Below are positions 44,166 through 52,853 of a stretch of 64,000 nucleotides of DNA, one piece after another. Numbering within the stretch: the first letter of the stretch is position 1; each line of letters opens with the position of its first letter. The position numbers and the translations under genes are program-made. The notes below the pieces were generated by a model that was not told the origin of the DNA, searched no databases, and worked only from the letters and a program-made list of their open reading frames with translations. Source of the DNA: a bacterium (GTDB lineage Bacteria > Armatimonadota > UBA5829); the NCBI GenBank assembly GCA_021371935.1, contig JAJFVF010000002.1, positions 124,001 through 188,000 of the forward strand, written 5' to 3'.

Positions 44166-44194
44166 TTGACAATCCCAGGCTGATGGGGCATAAT
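44166..44194 (+). promoter_or_regulatory. promoter of the MTHFR-GOGAT-Hdr operon
   Basis: TTGACA (44166-44171), 17 bases, CATAAT (44189-44194). Predicted start near 44201. Confidence 0.8.
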
Positions 44195-44200
44195 TACCAT

Positions 44201-44419
44201 AATAAGTTGGCCAGTGGCGGTCGACTGCGTGATTCGGTGCTGTTTCACGCACAACGGACGACTTGAAGTCCACCCAGGCGATGATTGCTATGGGTGGACT
44301 TTTGTTATCTGCAGCGTATCCGATGAAGGCATACGCACAGGCTTTGGTGTTGAGCAAAATCGACGAGGGCGTCTTCGCCGGGGGACATGTACGTGTCCTG
44401 TGGTGAAGGCGCCCTTTTT
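44201..44419 (+). promoter_or_regulatory. structured operon leader ending in an intrinsic terminator
   Basis: Contains TGCGTG / CACGCA, a perfect ten-pair hairpin AAGTCCACCC / GGGTGGACTT (44266-44301), and a 13-pair terminator with three G-U pairs, GGGCGTCTTCGCC (44367-44379) / GGTGAAGGCGCCC (44402-44414), followed by TTTTT, 27 bases before the first gene. The hairpin loop holds GGCGATGA, complementary with one mismatch to the terminator arm TCTTCGCC. No known riboswitch class is recognised. Confidence 0.65.
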
Positions 44420-44445
44420 GCGTCTGTAGATCGGAGGCGAATGAG

Positions 44446-44850
44446 ATGAAGAGTGTTCGCATATATTATTGCTCAAATTTATTCGAGGGGAATTTGGTTC
44501 CAGCCGAACTTGCCGACATGGGGATGCGCGATGATGTCATAATCGAATCAGTGCCGTGCGGTGGCAGGATCGACCCGCGCTACCTCCTCAAGGCATTTGA
44601 ATGCGGGGCAAGTGGTGTTTGCGTGCTTACCTGTCCTCTCGGTGAGTGCAGACTGATGGAGGGCAATATCCGGGCGATGCACAGGGTCGAGCTGGCGCGT
44701 GAGTATCTGGCAGAGGCCGGTGTCGAGCCGGACGCTGTTGAAATAATCGTACCGAGCGAGCGAAGTCAAGAGGCTATCAAGACGGCGATAGACAAAATCG
44801 CGTCATTTGTCGGCCAGGAAAGCTGCGCCGCTCAAGAGGTGATGGCATAA
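44446..44850 (+). CDS. MvhD-type iron-sulfur electron-transfer protein
   Basis: 134 residues: VPCGGRIDPRYLLKAFECGASGVCVLTCPLGECRLMEGNIRAMHRV is the conserved MvhD/FlpD pattern that binds a [2Fe-2S] cluster and passes electrons to HdrA. The N-terminus (YYCSNLF) lacks one of the usual Cys pairs present in the second copy at 57277. First gene of the operon; GGAGG lies upstream. Confidence 0.85.
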   Translation: MKSVRIYYCSNLFEGNLVPAELADMGMRDDVIIESVPCGGRIDPRYLLKAFECGASGVCVLTCPLGECRLMEGNIRAMHRVELAREYLAEAGVEPDAVEIIVPSERSQEAIKTAIDKIASFVGQESCAAQEVMA

Positions 44851-45726
44851 ATGAGTGAAGGACTTTTTGCACAGGCTGTCAAGGATGGCCGGTTTATAGT
44901 GACGGCTCAATGTAATCCTCCGCAGGGCGCAGACGCAAAGCAACTTGATGTATGCGCCTGCGCTCTCAAGGGTTCGGTAAGTGCGCTTTACGCACCGGAG
45001 TGTGAGGATGGCATACGGCTTTCGAGCCTTGCCGCTTGCGCGCATCTGGCAAATAATGGAATCGAGCCGATAATGACGCTTACGACCAGAGATCACAACC
45101 GCATTGCCCTGCAGTCGATGATCCTGGGTGCGGCTTCGATGGGGATCAGCAATGTTTTCTTCACTGCAGGTCGGCATCAGACTCTTACTTCGACGGGCTC
45201 GGCCAAGGGCGTATTTGATCTTGATCCGATTCAACTCATGCAAATCGCAGACGCCATGCGCAAAAATGGCAGCCTATCCGATGGCCAGGTTATTGATGCT
45301 CCGGTCGAACTGATTCTGGGCACTGACACCAATCCTTTTGCCGAACCTGTCGAGCTAAATGTGATCGCGCTGCAAAAGGCGGTAAGCGTCGGTGCGGATT
45401 TCGTTATTACTCAGCCTGTATTTGATATCGATAAGTTCAACGCCTGGATGAAAGTTATCCGTGAGCGTGGTTTGCATGAAAAAACAGCCGTCATAGCATC
45501 TGTTATGCCGCTGAGTTCAAGCGCGCAGGCAGTTTCACTTGCCGAGAGATATACGCTGCCTGATGTTATTGTAGATAAACTCCAAACGTCAGATACGGGC
45601 AAGCAGATGGCTGTCGACACGGTTAAGAGCCTCAAGGAAACAGACGGTGTGCGCGGTATCAATCTGATGGGCGACGACGTCGAACTAATCTCAGATATCA
45701 TTAAATCAAGCGCGCTCGGGAGTTAG
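44851..45726 (+). CDS. metF: 5,10-methylenetetrahydrofolate reductase (MetF type)
   Basis: 291 residues, TIM-barrel flavoenzyme. FIVTAQCNPPQGAD, MTLTTRDHNRIALQSMILGAASMGI, FFTAGRHQTLTSTGSAKGVFDLDP, ADFVITQPVFDIDKFNAWM fit the family (FAD and folate sites). Reduces methylene-THF to methyl-THF. Starts right after the mvhD stop. With MetV (57798) and HdrABC-MvhD it should form a MetVF-Hdr complex as in Moorella. Confidence 0.92.
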   Translation: MSEGLFAQAVKDGRFIVTAQCNPPQGADAKQLDVCACALKGSVSALYAPECEDGIRLSSLAACAHLANNGIEPIMTLTTRDHNRIALQSMILGAASMGISNVFFTAGRHQTLTSTGSAKGVFDLDPIQLMQIADAMRKNGSLSDGQVIDAPVELILGTDTNPFAEPVELNVIALQKAVSVGADFVITQPVFDIDKFNAWMKVIRERGLHEKTAVIASVMPLSSSAQAVSLAERYTLPDVIVDKLQTSDTGKQMAVDTVKSLKETDGVRGINLMGDDVELISDIIKSSALGS

Positions 45727-45731
45727 ATGTT

Positions 45732-47096
45732 ATGCCGGCTAAATACCATATACAAACACATCCCGAGCCGCCCAGACACAAACCTATCGGCAAATACTGC
45801 ATTATTGATTGGCGCGAAGACTGTTCAGCTTGTCACAATTGCGTGAAACGCGAGTGCGCCTATAGCGTTTACAACGATGAACGCGACCGCCTTCAGCATA
45901 TCGCCGAGGACTATGTAGAGTATCTCTACGAGTGCAAGGGATGTCTATGCTGCGTGCAGAGCTGCACCAAGGGTCTGCTCACTCAGCAGGTCAATCCCGA
46001 ATATCTGGCGATGGGTGATGACGTCTGGACGGCGGATATCATATCCAGCACCTGGTTTCAGGCCGAGACGGGCAAGATACCAGTCTCTGGCGCGGGTTAT
46101 CCCGGACCGTTCAGAGGACCCGGATTCGACTCGATATTGACTGACATGTCCGAGATCGTCCGGCCTACACGCGACGGCATCCATGGCCGCGAGTATATCA
46201 GCACTCATGTCGATGTCGGCCGCAAGCCTATGAAGCTGGAGTTCAACGCCGACGGCACCCTGAAGACGGATTTTCCGACGCAGGTCGAGATTCCTCTACC
46301 GGTTATATTTAACATGATGCCGTGGCATTCTCCCAGCGCTAAAGTCTCGCAGGCTATTCTTGATGCCGCCAATGAACTCGGAACATTCGTAATTACAGAT
46401 GATCCAATGCTGACGGCAAACGATGCTGCTATGCCCCATATATCCAAGGATGCCAAGAGCGAGCCTGCAATCTCCCGGCTGGCTCAGTGGAACGACTGCC
46501 CGGGTGTAATGGACAAGATCAAGGCAGCTAAGTCTTCCAACCCGAGTTTGGTCGCTATAGTCAGACTCCCACTGGAGTCTGTCGGCAGGGCTGTCGAACT
46601 TGTTAAGGCCGGGGCAGACGGGCTGCATGCCTACGCCGACTGGGAGGGTGCTGCAGGTAACGGCAAGCACATATCCATCGCCGTTCGCGATCTGCATCAT
46701 GCGCTTATCGCTGCGGGAGTCCGTGATCAGGTAACCCTTTTCGCCAGCGGCGGGATATCGCTGGCCGAACATGTAATAAAGACTCTGCTTTGTGGCGCGG
46801 ACGCTATATGCGTAGATGTTCCCCTTATGATTGCGCTTGAATGCAGAGTGTGCAAGAACTGCACCCAGGGGATCAAGTGTCCTATCGGCCTGGCGGATGT
46901 GGATCACGACTACGCCGTCCACCGGATAGTAAACCTGATGGGCGCGTGGCACTCTCAAATGTTGGAGATGATGGGCGCTATGGGGATCCGTGAAGCCAGG
47001 CGGCTGCGCGGTGAGGCCGGTAGAGCGATGTTCTTTGATGATTTGGAACGCGACTGCTTTGCGCCGGTTTTCGGCAAGAGAGTGGAGGTAAAATAA
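45732..47096 (+). CDS. glutamate-synthase-like FMN domain protein with ferredoxin motif (divergent paralog)
   Basis: 454 residues. N-terminal ferredoxin region (CSACHNCVKRECAYSVYN, CKGCLCCVQSCTKG), then a GltB-type FMN barrel with CRVCKNCTQGIKCPIG, the [3Fe-4S] loop. The barrel middle lacks the GAKPGxGG segment that is intact in the next gene, so it may have lost glutamate-synthase chemistry and serve as an electron-transfer partner. Its stop overlaps the next start by one base. Confidence 0.8.
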   Translation: MPAKYHIQTHPEPPRHKPIGKYCIIDWREDCSACHNCVKRECAYSVYNDERDRLQHIAEDYVEYLYECKGCLCCVQSCTKGLLTQQVNPEYLAMGDDVWTADIISSTWFQAETGKIPVSGAGYPGPFRGPGFDSILTDMSEIVRPTRDGIHGREYISTHVDVGRKPMKLEFNADGTLKTDFPTQVEIPLPVIFNMMPWHSPSAKVSQAILDAANELGTFVITDDPMLTANDAAMPHISKDAKSEPAISRLAQWNDCPGVMDKIKAAKSSNPSLVAIVRLPLESVGRAVELVKAGADGLHAYADWEGAAGNGKHISIAVRDLHHALIAAGVRDQVTLFASGGISLAEHVIKTLLCGADAICVDVPLMIALECRVCKNCTQGIKCPIGLADVDHDYAVHRIVNLMGAWHSQMLEMMGAMGIREARRLRGEAGRAMFFDDLERDCFAPVFGKRVEVK

Positions 47097-48628
47097 TGTC
47101 GATTACAATAGACCCCCACAGAAAAGTTAAACCGGCACCCGATACGGGTCTGCCGGGGCCGGTTCGTGAAGTAAAGCCCGCGCCGGACCGCTGGCGCAAC
47201 TCGCTCGGCAAGTACAGGGTCAGAAGATTTGACGAGCTGTGCATAAAATGCGGCAAGTGCGCAGAGATATGCCCTCGTGGGGTGCATGTGATGCCCGAAG
47301 GCTACGCGGGTTTCAAGAGGCCGTTCGACAGCAGGTGCACGGCCGGCATTTGTAAAGAAAATGGGACCTATTGCGTCGACGTGTGTCCCCAGAAGGCACT
47401 GCGTATTGAGACACTTCCTTTATATGAGTCTCTCGGCGACTTTCGTTGGACGGCGGACCTGATTCTTTCAACCTGGTATATGGCTGAGACCGGCGAAGTG
47501 CCGGATGGTGAACTCAATTACATAACAGGAAACTCGGGCGGCGGGTTCGACAAGATCGACTTCGTATTTCCTGAAGGCGGCAAGCAGACCGATCCGAAAG
47601 AGATCAATACATCCATTCCACTCAATCGCAGGGAGGATGGCAGACCCAAGATCACCATCGATCTGCCTATATACGGCGGCGGAATGTCATTCGGGTCAGT
47701 CAGTCCTGTGACTATTTTGAGCAAGGCTCGCGCTGCTGCTGCTTGGAACATCTTCTCCTGCACCGGCGAGGGCGGTTATATCGAGCGTCTGGTTCCATAT
47801 AAAGACCATATGATTACCCAGGTCGCGACGGGTCTGTTCGGCGTGCGCGAAGAGACCATAAGGCGCGCGCGGATTGTCGAGTTCAAGTATGCGCAGGGTG
47901 CAAAACCGGGTCTGGGAGGCCATCTGCTGGGTGACAAGAACACGCCCGCCGTTGCAGCTATGCGTGGAGCCGTGCCCGGAACGTCGCTATTCTCGCCGTT
48001 CCCGTTCCATAGTGTCTACTCAATTGAGGACCACAAGAAGCATATCGACTGGATCAGACACGTCAACCCTAATGCACTGGTATCGGCCAAAGTTTCCACT
48101 CCTGTAGACGTAGATATGGTTGCTGTGGGGTCATATTTCGCTGGAGCCAATATAGTCCATCTGGACGGCAGCTACGGCGGGACCGGTGCAGCTCCCGAGA
48201 TCGCCAAGAAGAACATTGCTATGCCGATTGAATACGCCATTCCTAAGGTCTCGCGGTTCTTGGTTGAAGAGGGAATTCGGGACAAGGTCACTCTCATCGT
48301 AAGCGGCGGCATTCGGACGGCATATGATGTGACAAAAGCGATTGCCCTCGGCGCGGACGGTGTAGTTATCGGCACGCCCGAGATGGTTGCGCTTGGCTGC
48401 ATAAGGTGCGGCAGGTGCGAGTCCGGCAGAGGCTGCGCGCGTGGTATCGCTACAACAGATACCGAGATGGTCAAAAAGATGGACATCGAGTGGGGCACAC
48501 AGAGACTTATCAACATGCTTCACGCATGGCGCACTCAAATAGTGGATATTCTAAGCCGGTTCGGCATGAGCGATATAAGCGAACTTCGCGGCAGGACTGA
48601 TTTACTAAAGCATCAAGATTATGAGTAA
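47096..48628 (+). CDS. gltS: archaeal-type glutamate synthase, FMN/ferredoxin subunit
   Basis: 510 residues. Two [4Fe-4S] motifs (CIKCGKCAEICP, CVDVCPQKAL), then the FMN barrel: GGGMSFGSVS, FKYAQGAKPGLGGHLLG, LVSAKVSTPVDVDMVAVGSYFAGANIVHLDGSYGGTGAAPE, and CIRCGRCESGRGCARGI for [3Fe-4S]. It reduces 2-oxoglutarate with ammonia delivered from the GATase subunit (48697). GGAGG upstream of ATG 47096. Confidence 0.92.
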   Translation: MSITIDPHRKVKPAPDTGLPGPVREVKPAPDRWRNSLGKYRVRRFDELCIKCGKCAEICPRGVHVMPEGYAGFKRPFDSRCTAGICKENGTYCVDVCPQKALRIETLPLYESLGDFRWTADLILSTWYMAETGEVPDGELNYITGNSGGGFDKIDFVFPEGGKQTDPKEINTSIPLNRREDGRPKITIDLPIYGGGMSFGSVSPVTILSKARAAAAWNIFSCTGEGGYIERLVPYKDHMITQVATGLFGVREETIRRARIVEFKYAQGAKPGLGGHLLGDKNTPAVAAMRGAVPGTSLFSPFPFHSVYSIEDHKKHIDWIRHVNPNALVSAKVSTPVDVDMVAVGSYFAGANIVHLDGSYGGTGAAPEIAKKNIAMPIEYAIPKVSRFLVEEGIRDKVTLIVSGGIRTAYDVTKAIALGADGVVIGTPEMVALGCIRCGRCESGRGCARGIATTDTEMVKKMDIEWGTQRLINMLHAWRTQIVDILSRFGMSDISELRGRTDLLKHQDYE

Positions 48629-48686
48629 ACAGGCCATAGGTAACAGGCCTCAGATTATTGCCTGTTGCCTGTTACCTGTTACCTAA
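48629..48686. repeat. heptamer repeat, family C (CCTGTTA type)
   Basis: GCCTGTTGCCTGTTACCTGT-type units starting right after the gltS stop; an inverted copy (GGTAACAGGC) lies upstream and can pair with it. Confidence 0.75.
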
Positions 48687-48696
48687 GGACTTAATA

Positions 48697-51324
48697 ATGG
48701 ACGACTTTGCGGACAAGTTAAAAAATAGCAGGCAGTGGATGATGGAGGGCTACAGCCCGTCCGAACCGCCGCACACCGAGGAAGAAGGCGGATGCGGAGT
48801 TACAGGGTTTGCCTGTTCCATACCTGTCGGCGGTAGGCATATATATGAGCCGTCCGTGCAGATGCACAATCGCGGCAACGGCAAGGGTGGCGGAATCGCA
48901 GCTGTGGGTATGGTGCCGGAGCAGCTCGGCGTTTCAAGGGATATCTTGACCAATGACTACATCCTGCAGGTCGCTCTGTTGGATTCATCTGCCAGGAATG
49001 CAGTCGAAGCGGACTATGTTAATCCCATGTTCGATATTCATCATGCCGAGCAGGTCGGCCACATCGACAACTGGCAGGATATCGAAGGGCTGCCGGTCTG
49101 CCCGCCTGAGATCTGCCGTTACTTTGTAAAACCAAAGAAAGACGTGCTGGCTGCCTTTGCACAAAAGCGCGGCCTTGATGGCTTATCCCAGCGTGATATA
49201 GAGGAAGAGTTCCTCTTCCAGAACGCATTTGAGCTTAACAATAAGTATTACGCTGCTATGGGCGATAAGCAGGCGTTTGTGATGAGCCAGGGCCGCAACA
49301 TGATGATTCTCAAGATCGTCGGTTACGCCGAGCAGATCGTAACATACTATCAGCTAGAAGACTTCCAGGCGCATGTTTGGATTGCTCACCAGAGGTACCC
49401 TACACGCGGACGTGTGTGGCACCCAGGCGGCGCGCACCCGTTCTGCGGAATGAATGAAGCCTTGGTGCATAATGGCGACTTCGCGAACTACTATTCGGTG
49501 TGCGAATATCTGGCTCAGAGAAATATCAAGCCGCTGTTTTTGACCGATACAGAGGTTTCTATTCTGGTTTTTGACCTCTGGAGCAGAGTCTATAAGTATC
49601 CGTTGGAATATATCATCGAAGGCCTGGCACCCACCAGTGAGCGCGACTTCGATATGCTGCCGCGCGAGAAGCAGGAAGTATATAAGCGGATCCAGCAGGA
49701 CCACATCCATGCATCACCGGACGGCCCGTGGTTCTTTATTATCGCCAGAAATGATGTCGACAACGATGCGTTCCAACTGCTTGGTATCACCGATACGGCT
49801 ATGCTCAGGCCGCAGGTATTTGCTCTGCAGGACGGTGATGTCCAGATCGGCCTAATTTGCTCAGAAAAGCAGGCTATTGATGCTACTCTAGCCAGCCTGG
49901 CGCGCGAAGACAGCCGGTTTTGCAAGATAGCCGACAATTATTGGAACGCCCGCGGCGGCAGTTATACTGACGGCGGAACGTTCGTCTTCACTCTCAAGCA
50001 TAAGGACGATGGATCATATAAACTGAGCTGCGCAGACAAGTTCGGCAGGCAGCGCAAGGCAGACAGTGGAGAACGAAAAACAGGTGAGCCTGTTTCTATA
50101 GATGAAGTATCTGCAAATATTCCGGCGCTGCTTGCTGATGAGAGTGGGATGTCGCTCTTTAAGGCGCTAAAGAAAGCTACGGCTGGAATGAGCCTTGAAG
50201 AATTCAAGAGCCTGTGCGGCTCTATTATCTCCAGCATCGAGAGCGACGACCAGCGTCCCGCTGCAATCAATGGCTTAACGCTTATGATCGACCGCCGCTA
50301 TCCCACCGGCCTGAACAGACATGCAAGAATTGTCGAAGCTGTAATCAATACGCTCACGGCTATATTTGAGTCGGTGCCGTCCATAGTAAACGGCGGCAGT
50401 TCGAAATATGTCCGCGTAGACTGGGAGACACGCGACGCAGTAAGGGCTCCGATTGGCGATGAGGAAGTGTTGATCGTCAACGGTCATGACTTCCCGCCGG
50501 AGGGCGATGAGTGCGACGCCCGTCTTGTCTACGAAGCCTATGAAAAAGGCTGGAAGAGGTTCATCTGCCACAGCTATATCGGACAGAGGTTCCTTGGCGC
50601 AGGCTTGGGACCTGGATCGATCGACTGCCGGATCGACGCTTACGGCAGCACCGGTGACTACCTTGCATCGGGGCTTGACGGCGCGGTGATAGTTGTCCAT
50701 GGCAATGCTCAGGATCAACTCGCGCAGATCATGCGAGGCGGCAAGCTGGTAATTCACGGCGACGTCGGCCAGACATTCATGTATGGCGCAAAGGGCGGAG
50801 ACGTATTCATCAGAGGCAATGCCGCGGGAAGACCGTTAATCAACGCGGTCGGCTGCCCGAGAGCGATCATAAACGGCACATGCCTGGACTTCTTGGCTGA
50901 GTCGTTTATGGCCGGTGACCCGCTGACTGGCGGCGGGTTCGTAATACTGAACGGCGTGAAGCTGGACAGCGACGGCAACATCATCGATCTCGATACGCCA
51001 TATTCAGGCTCGAACCTGTTCTCGCTGGCATCAGGCGGCGCTATCTATGTCCGTGATCCGCACAGCACTCTCGATGATGAGCAACTCAACGGCGGCGAGT
51101 ATTATGAGCTTACCGACGCCGATTGGGAGTTGATTGAGCCTTATCTGGAAGAAAATGCGCGGCTCTTCGATATATCCGTCGACCGTCTGCTCACCGTGGA
51201 CGGGACAACTCTAGAACCCAAACAGGTCTATCGCAAGGTCGCTCCTGCGCGCAAAGCTGTTCCGGCGGGTCTTGCAGACGATGATGCAACGGGCTATGAC
51301 GAAGACGACGGCCTGGGCGGATAG
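48697..51324 (+). CDS. gltB: glutamate synthase GATase and GXGXG subunit
   Basis: 875 residues from ATG 48697 (AAGGA upstream). Class II glutamine amidotransferase: GGCGVTGFACS puts the nucleophile at Cys33, so 32 residues must be removed to free it; also QRYPTRGRVWHPGGAHPFCGMNEALVHNGD and FLTDTEVSI. The C-terminal part (about 590-830) is a GXGXG beta-helix (GAGLGPGSIDCRIDAYGSTGDYLASGL, GGKLVIHGDVGQTFMYGAKGGD). A short stretch near residue 460 (KADSGERKTGE) looks like an in-frame family-A repeat. Makes ammonia for GltS. Confidence 0.92.
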   Translation: MDDFADKLKNSRQWMMEGYSPSEPPHTEEEGGCGVTGFACSIPVGGRHIYEPSVQMHNRGNGKGGGIAAVGMVPEQLGVSRDILTNDYILQVALLDSSARNAVEADYVNPMFDIHHAEQVGHIDNWQDIEGLPVCPPEICRYFVKPKKDVLAAFAQKRGLDGLSQRDIEEEFLFQNAFELNNKYYAAMGDKQAFVMSQGRNMMILKIVGYAEQIVTYYQLEDFQAHVWIAHQRYPTRGRVWHPGGAHPFCGMNEALVHNGDFANYYSVCEYLAQRNIKPLFLTDTEVSILVFDLWSRVYKYPLEYIIEGLAPTSERDFDMLPREKQEVYKRIQQDHIHASPDGPWFFIIARNDVDNDAFQLLGITDTAMLRPQVFALQDGDVQIGLICSEKQAIDATLASLAREDSRFCKIADNYWNARGGSYTDGGTFVFTLKHKDDGSYKLSCADKFGRQRKADSGERKTGEPVSIDEVSANIPALLADESGMSLFKALKKATAGMSLEEFKSLCGSIISSIESDDQRPAAINGLTLMIDRRYPTGLNRHARIVEAVINTLTAIFESVPSIVNGGSSKYVRVDWETRDAVRAPIGDEEVLIVNGHDFPPEGDECDARLVYEAYEKGWKRFICHSYIGQRFLGAGLGPGSIDCRIDAYGSTGDYLASGLDGAVIVVHGNAQDQLAQIMRGGKLVIHGDVGQTFMYGAKGGDVFIRGNAAGRPLINAVGCPRAIINGTCLDFLAESFMAGDPLTGGGFVILNGVKLDSDGNIIDLDTPYSGSNLFSLASGGAIYVRDPHSTLDDEQLNGGEYYELTDADWELIEPYLEENARLFDISVDRLLTVDGTTLEPKQVYRKVAPARKAVPAGLADDDATGYDEDDGLGG

Positions 51325-51328
51325 TTCT

Positions 51329-51363
51329 AATTTAGTATATCGGATTTTGTATTGATTATTTGA
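51329..51363. repeat. heptamer repeat, family B
   Basis: TAATTTAGTATATCGGATTT-type units directly after the gltB stop codon. Confidence 0.65.
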
Positions 51364-51374
51364 TGAGGACTTAA

Positions 51375-51938
51375 ATGAGTAACTCGGCAACGATTACAAA
51401 AATAGATCAGAGCCTGCTTGAGAAGCTCGACCCCAAGGGTGAGCTGAACCTGGCGTCCTGTCTGCAGTGCGGACGATGCTCAGCGGGATGCACGATGCGC
51501 CTGGAGACAGACATTCTCCCGCATCAGATGAACCGGATGGTACTGCTGGGCATGGAAGAAGAACTGCTTTCGAGTAAGGCCATATGGACATGTGCGTCGT
51601 GCCATACATGCGTGTCGCGTTGCCCGATGAAGGTCAACACTCCAGCGCTTGTCGACAGGCTTCGCGAGATGGCCAATAGCGCTCCGACTCAGGATCTGGA
51701 GAAGATCAGGACCTTTAATGACGAGATGCTCAAGTCGATGAAGCTCTTTGGGCGGGTCTACGAGATGGGCATGATGGGATTTTATAAGATGCGCACGCGG
51801 GATTTCTTTAGCGATCTGAACAAATTCCCGACCATGCTCGCCAAAGGCAAGATGAAGATATTCCCGCCGCGCACTCGGGCGCGCAAGGCGGTCGCCACTA
51901 TATTCAACCGGGTGCATCGTGTACGGAGGGCTAAATGA
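51375..51938 (+). CDS. hdrC: heterodisulfide reductase subunit C
   Basis: 187 residues with two [4Fe-4S] motifs: CLQCGRCSAGCTM and CASCHTCVSRCPM. Passes electrons between HdrA and HdrB. Stop overlaps the hdrB start (ATGATGA). Family length is normal. Confidence 0.92.
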   Translation: MSNSATITKIDQSLLEKLDPKGELNLASCLQCGRCSAGCTMRLETDILPHQMNRMVLLGMEEELLSSKAIWTCASCHTCVSRCPMKVNTPALVDRLREMANSAPTQDLEKIRTFNDEMLKSMKLFGRVYEMGMMGFYKMRTRDFFSDLNKFPTMLAKGKMKIFPPRTRARKAVATIFNRVHRVRRAK

Positions 51939-52789
51939 TGAAGTATTCATTCTTTCCGGGCTGTTCCATGGAGTCGACCGCTCACGACTTTGAGATGTCC
52001 ACCCTGGCGGTAGCAAAAGCCTTAGGAATACAGATGCATGAGCTGCCGGACTGGAGCTGCTGCGGTTCGACCCCGGCGCATGCCACAGATTCGCTTTTGG
52101 CTGCGTCTCTTCCGGCTCGGAACCTGGCTATAGCACAGGAACTCGGCAGCGACCTGATCGTCTGCTGTGCATCATGTTACGGCAGACTGGCGACAGCCAG
52201 CCGTGACCTGGCTCAGGATGCAAACCTTCGTGCTCAAGTCTCTGAGATTATTGGAAAAGAATACGCTGGAAAAGTGAGGGTCAGACACTTTTTGCAAGTG
52301 CTGCGCGACGACTATGGCATCCCGGAGATCAAGGACAGCGTGGTCAAGAGCCTGGATGGTCTTAAGGTGGCATGCTATTATGGCTGCCTGCTCACCAGGC
52401 CAAAAGAACTCAGCATTTTGGATGATCCAGAAGACCCGCAGGTGCTGGAAGACATTCTCTTAGCGATTGGGGCTGATCCTGTTGAGTGGCCATATAAGAC
52501 AGAGTGCTGCGGCGCCAGCTTTTCGATCACTCGCACCGATACCGTAAAGCACCTGGCAGGGGACATACTTCGTATGGCGAAAAAGAGTGGGGCAGACTGC
52601 ATAGCAGTGGCGTGTCCTCTGTGCCAGAGCAATCTGGATTTGCGCCAGTCCGATATTGAAAAAGAGACCGGCGAGAAGATTGACCTGCCTGTGTTCTTCT
52701 TTACCCAACTCTTGGGTAAGGCGCTCGGGCTTTCGGACTCTGAGCTTGGAATAAACAAACTAATGGTAAGCCCCAGTTTTACCATTTGA
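51935..52789 (+). CDS. hdrB: heterodisulfide reductase subunit B
   Basis: 284 residues with two CCG domains: FFPGCSME..WSCCGSTPAH..CCASC and CYYGCLL..TECCGASFS..CPLCQ. These bind the pair of noncubane [4Fe-4S] clusters. Acts with HdrA and HdrC. Its substrate in this operon is probably an electron carrier or the MetVF module rather than a methanogen heterodisulfide. Confidence 0.92.
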   Translation: MMKYSFFPGCSMESTAHDFEMSTLAVAKALGIQMHELPDWSCCGSTPAHATDSLLAASLPARNLAIAQELGSDLIVCCASCYGRLATASRDLAQDANLRAQVSEIIGKEYAGKVRVRHFLQVLRDDYGIPEIKDSVVKSLDGLKVACYYGCLLTRPKELSILDDPEDPQVLEDILLAIGADPVEWPYKTECCGASFSITRTDTVKHLAGDILRMAKKSGADCIAVACPLCQSNLDLRQSDIEKETGEKIDLPVFFFTQLLGKALGLSDSELGINKLMVSPSFTI

Positions 52790-52815
52790 TATTTAGTATT
52801 TTATATCTATTATTT
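52785..52815. repeat. heptamer repeat, family B
   Basis: TTTGATATTTAGTATTTTAT-type units; the hdrB stop TGA is inside the repeat. Confidence 0.7.
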
Positions 52816-52853
52816 GTGTGTTTTTTGCGCTTTCGCAATTAGTGAGGCTGATT

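Noticed and set aside
44196-44230. Cobalamin-riboswitch-like GCCACTGG on the minus strand
   Set aside because: It is antisense to the operon, lacks the other conserved blocks, and has no minus-strand gene to control.
44281-44406. A 41-codon frame (MIAMGGLLLSAAYP...) that looks like a signal peptide, in the operon leader
   Set aside because: AGG lies only two bases from the ATG, and the frame coincides with the hairpins and terminator; more likely structural RNA.
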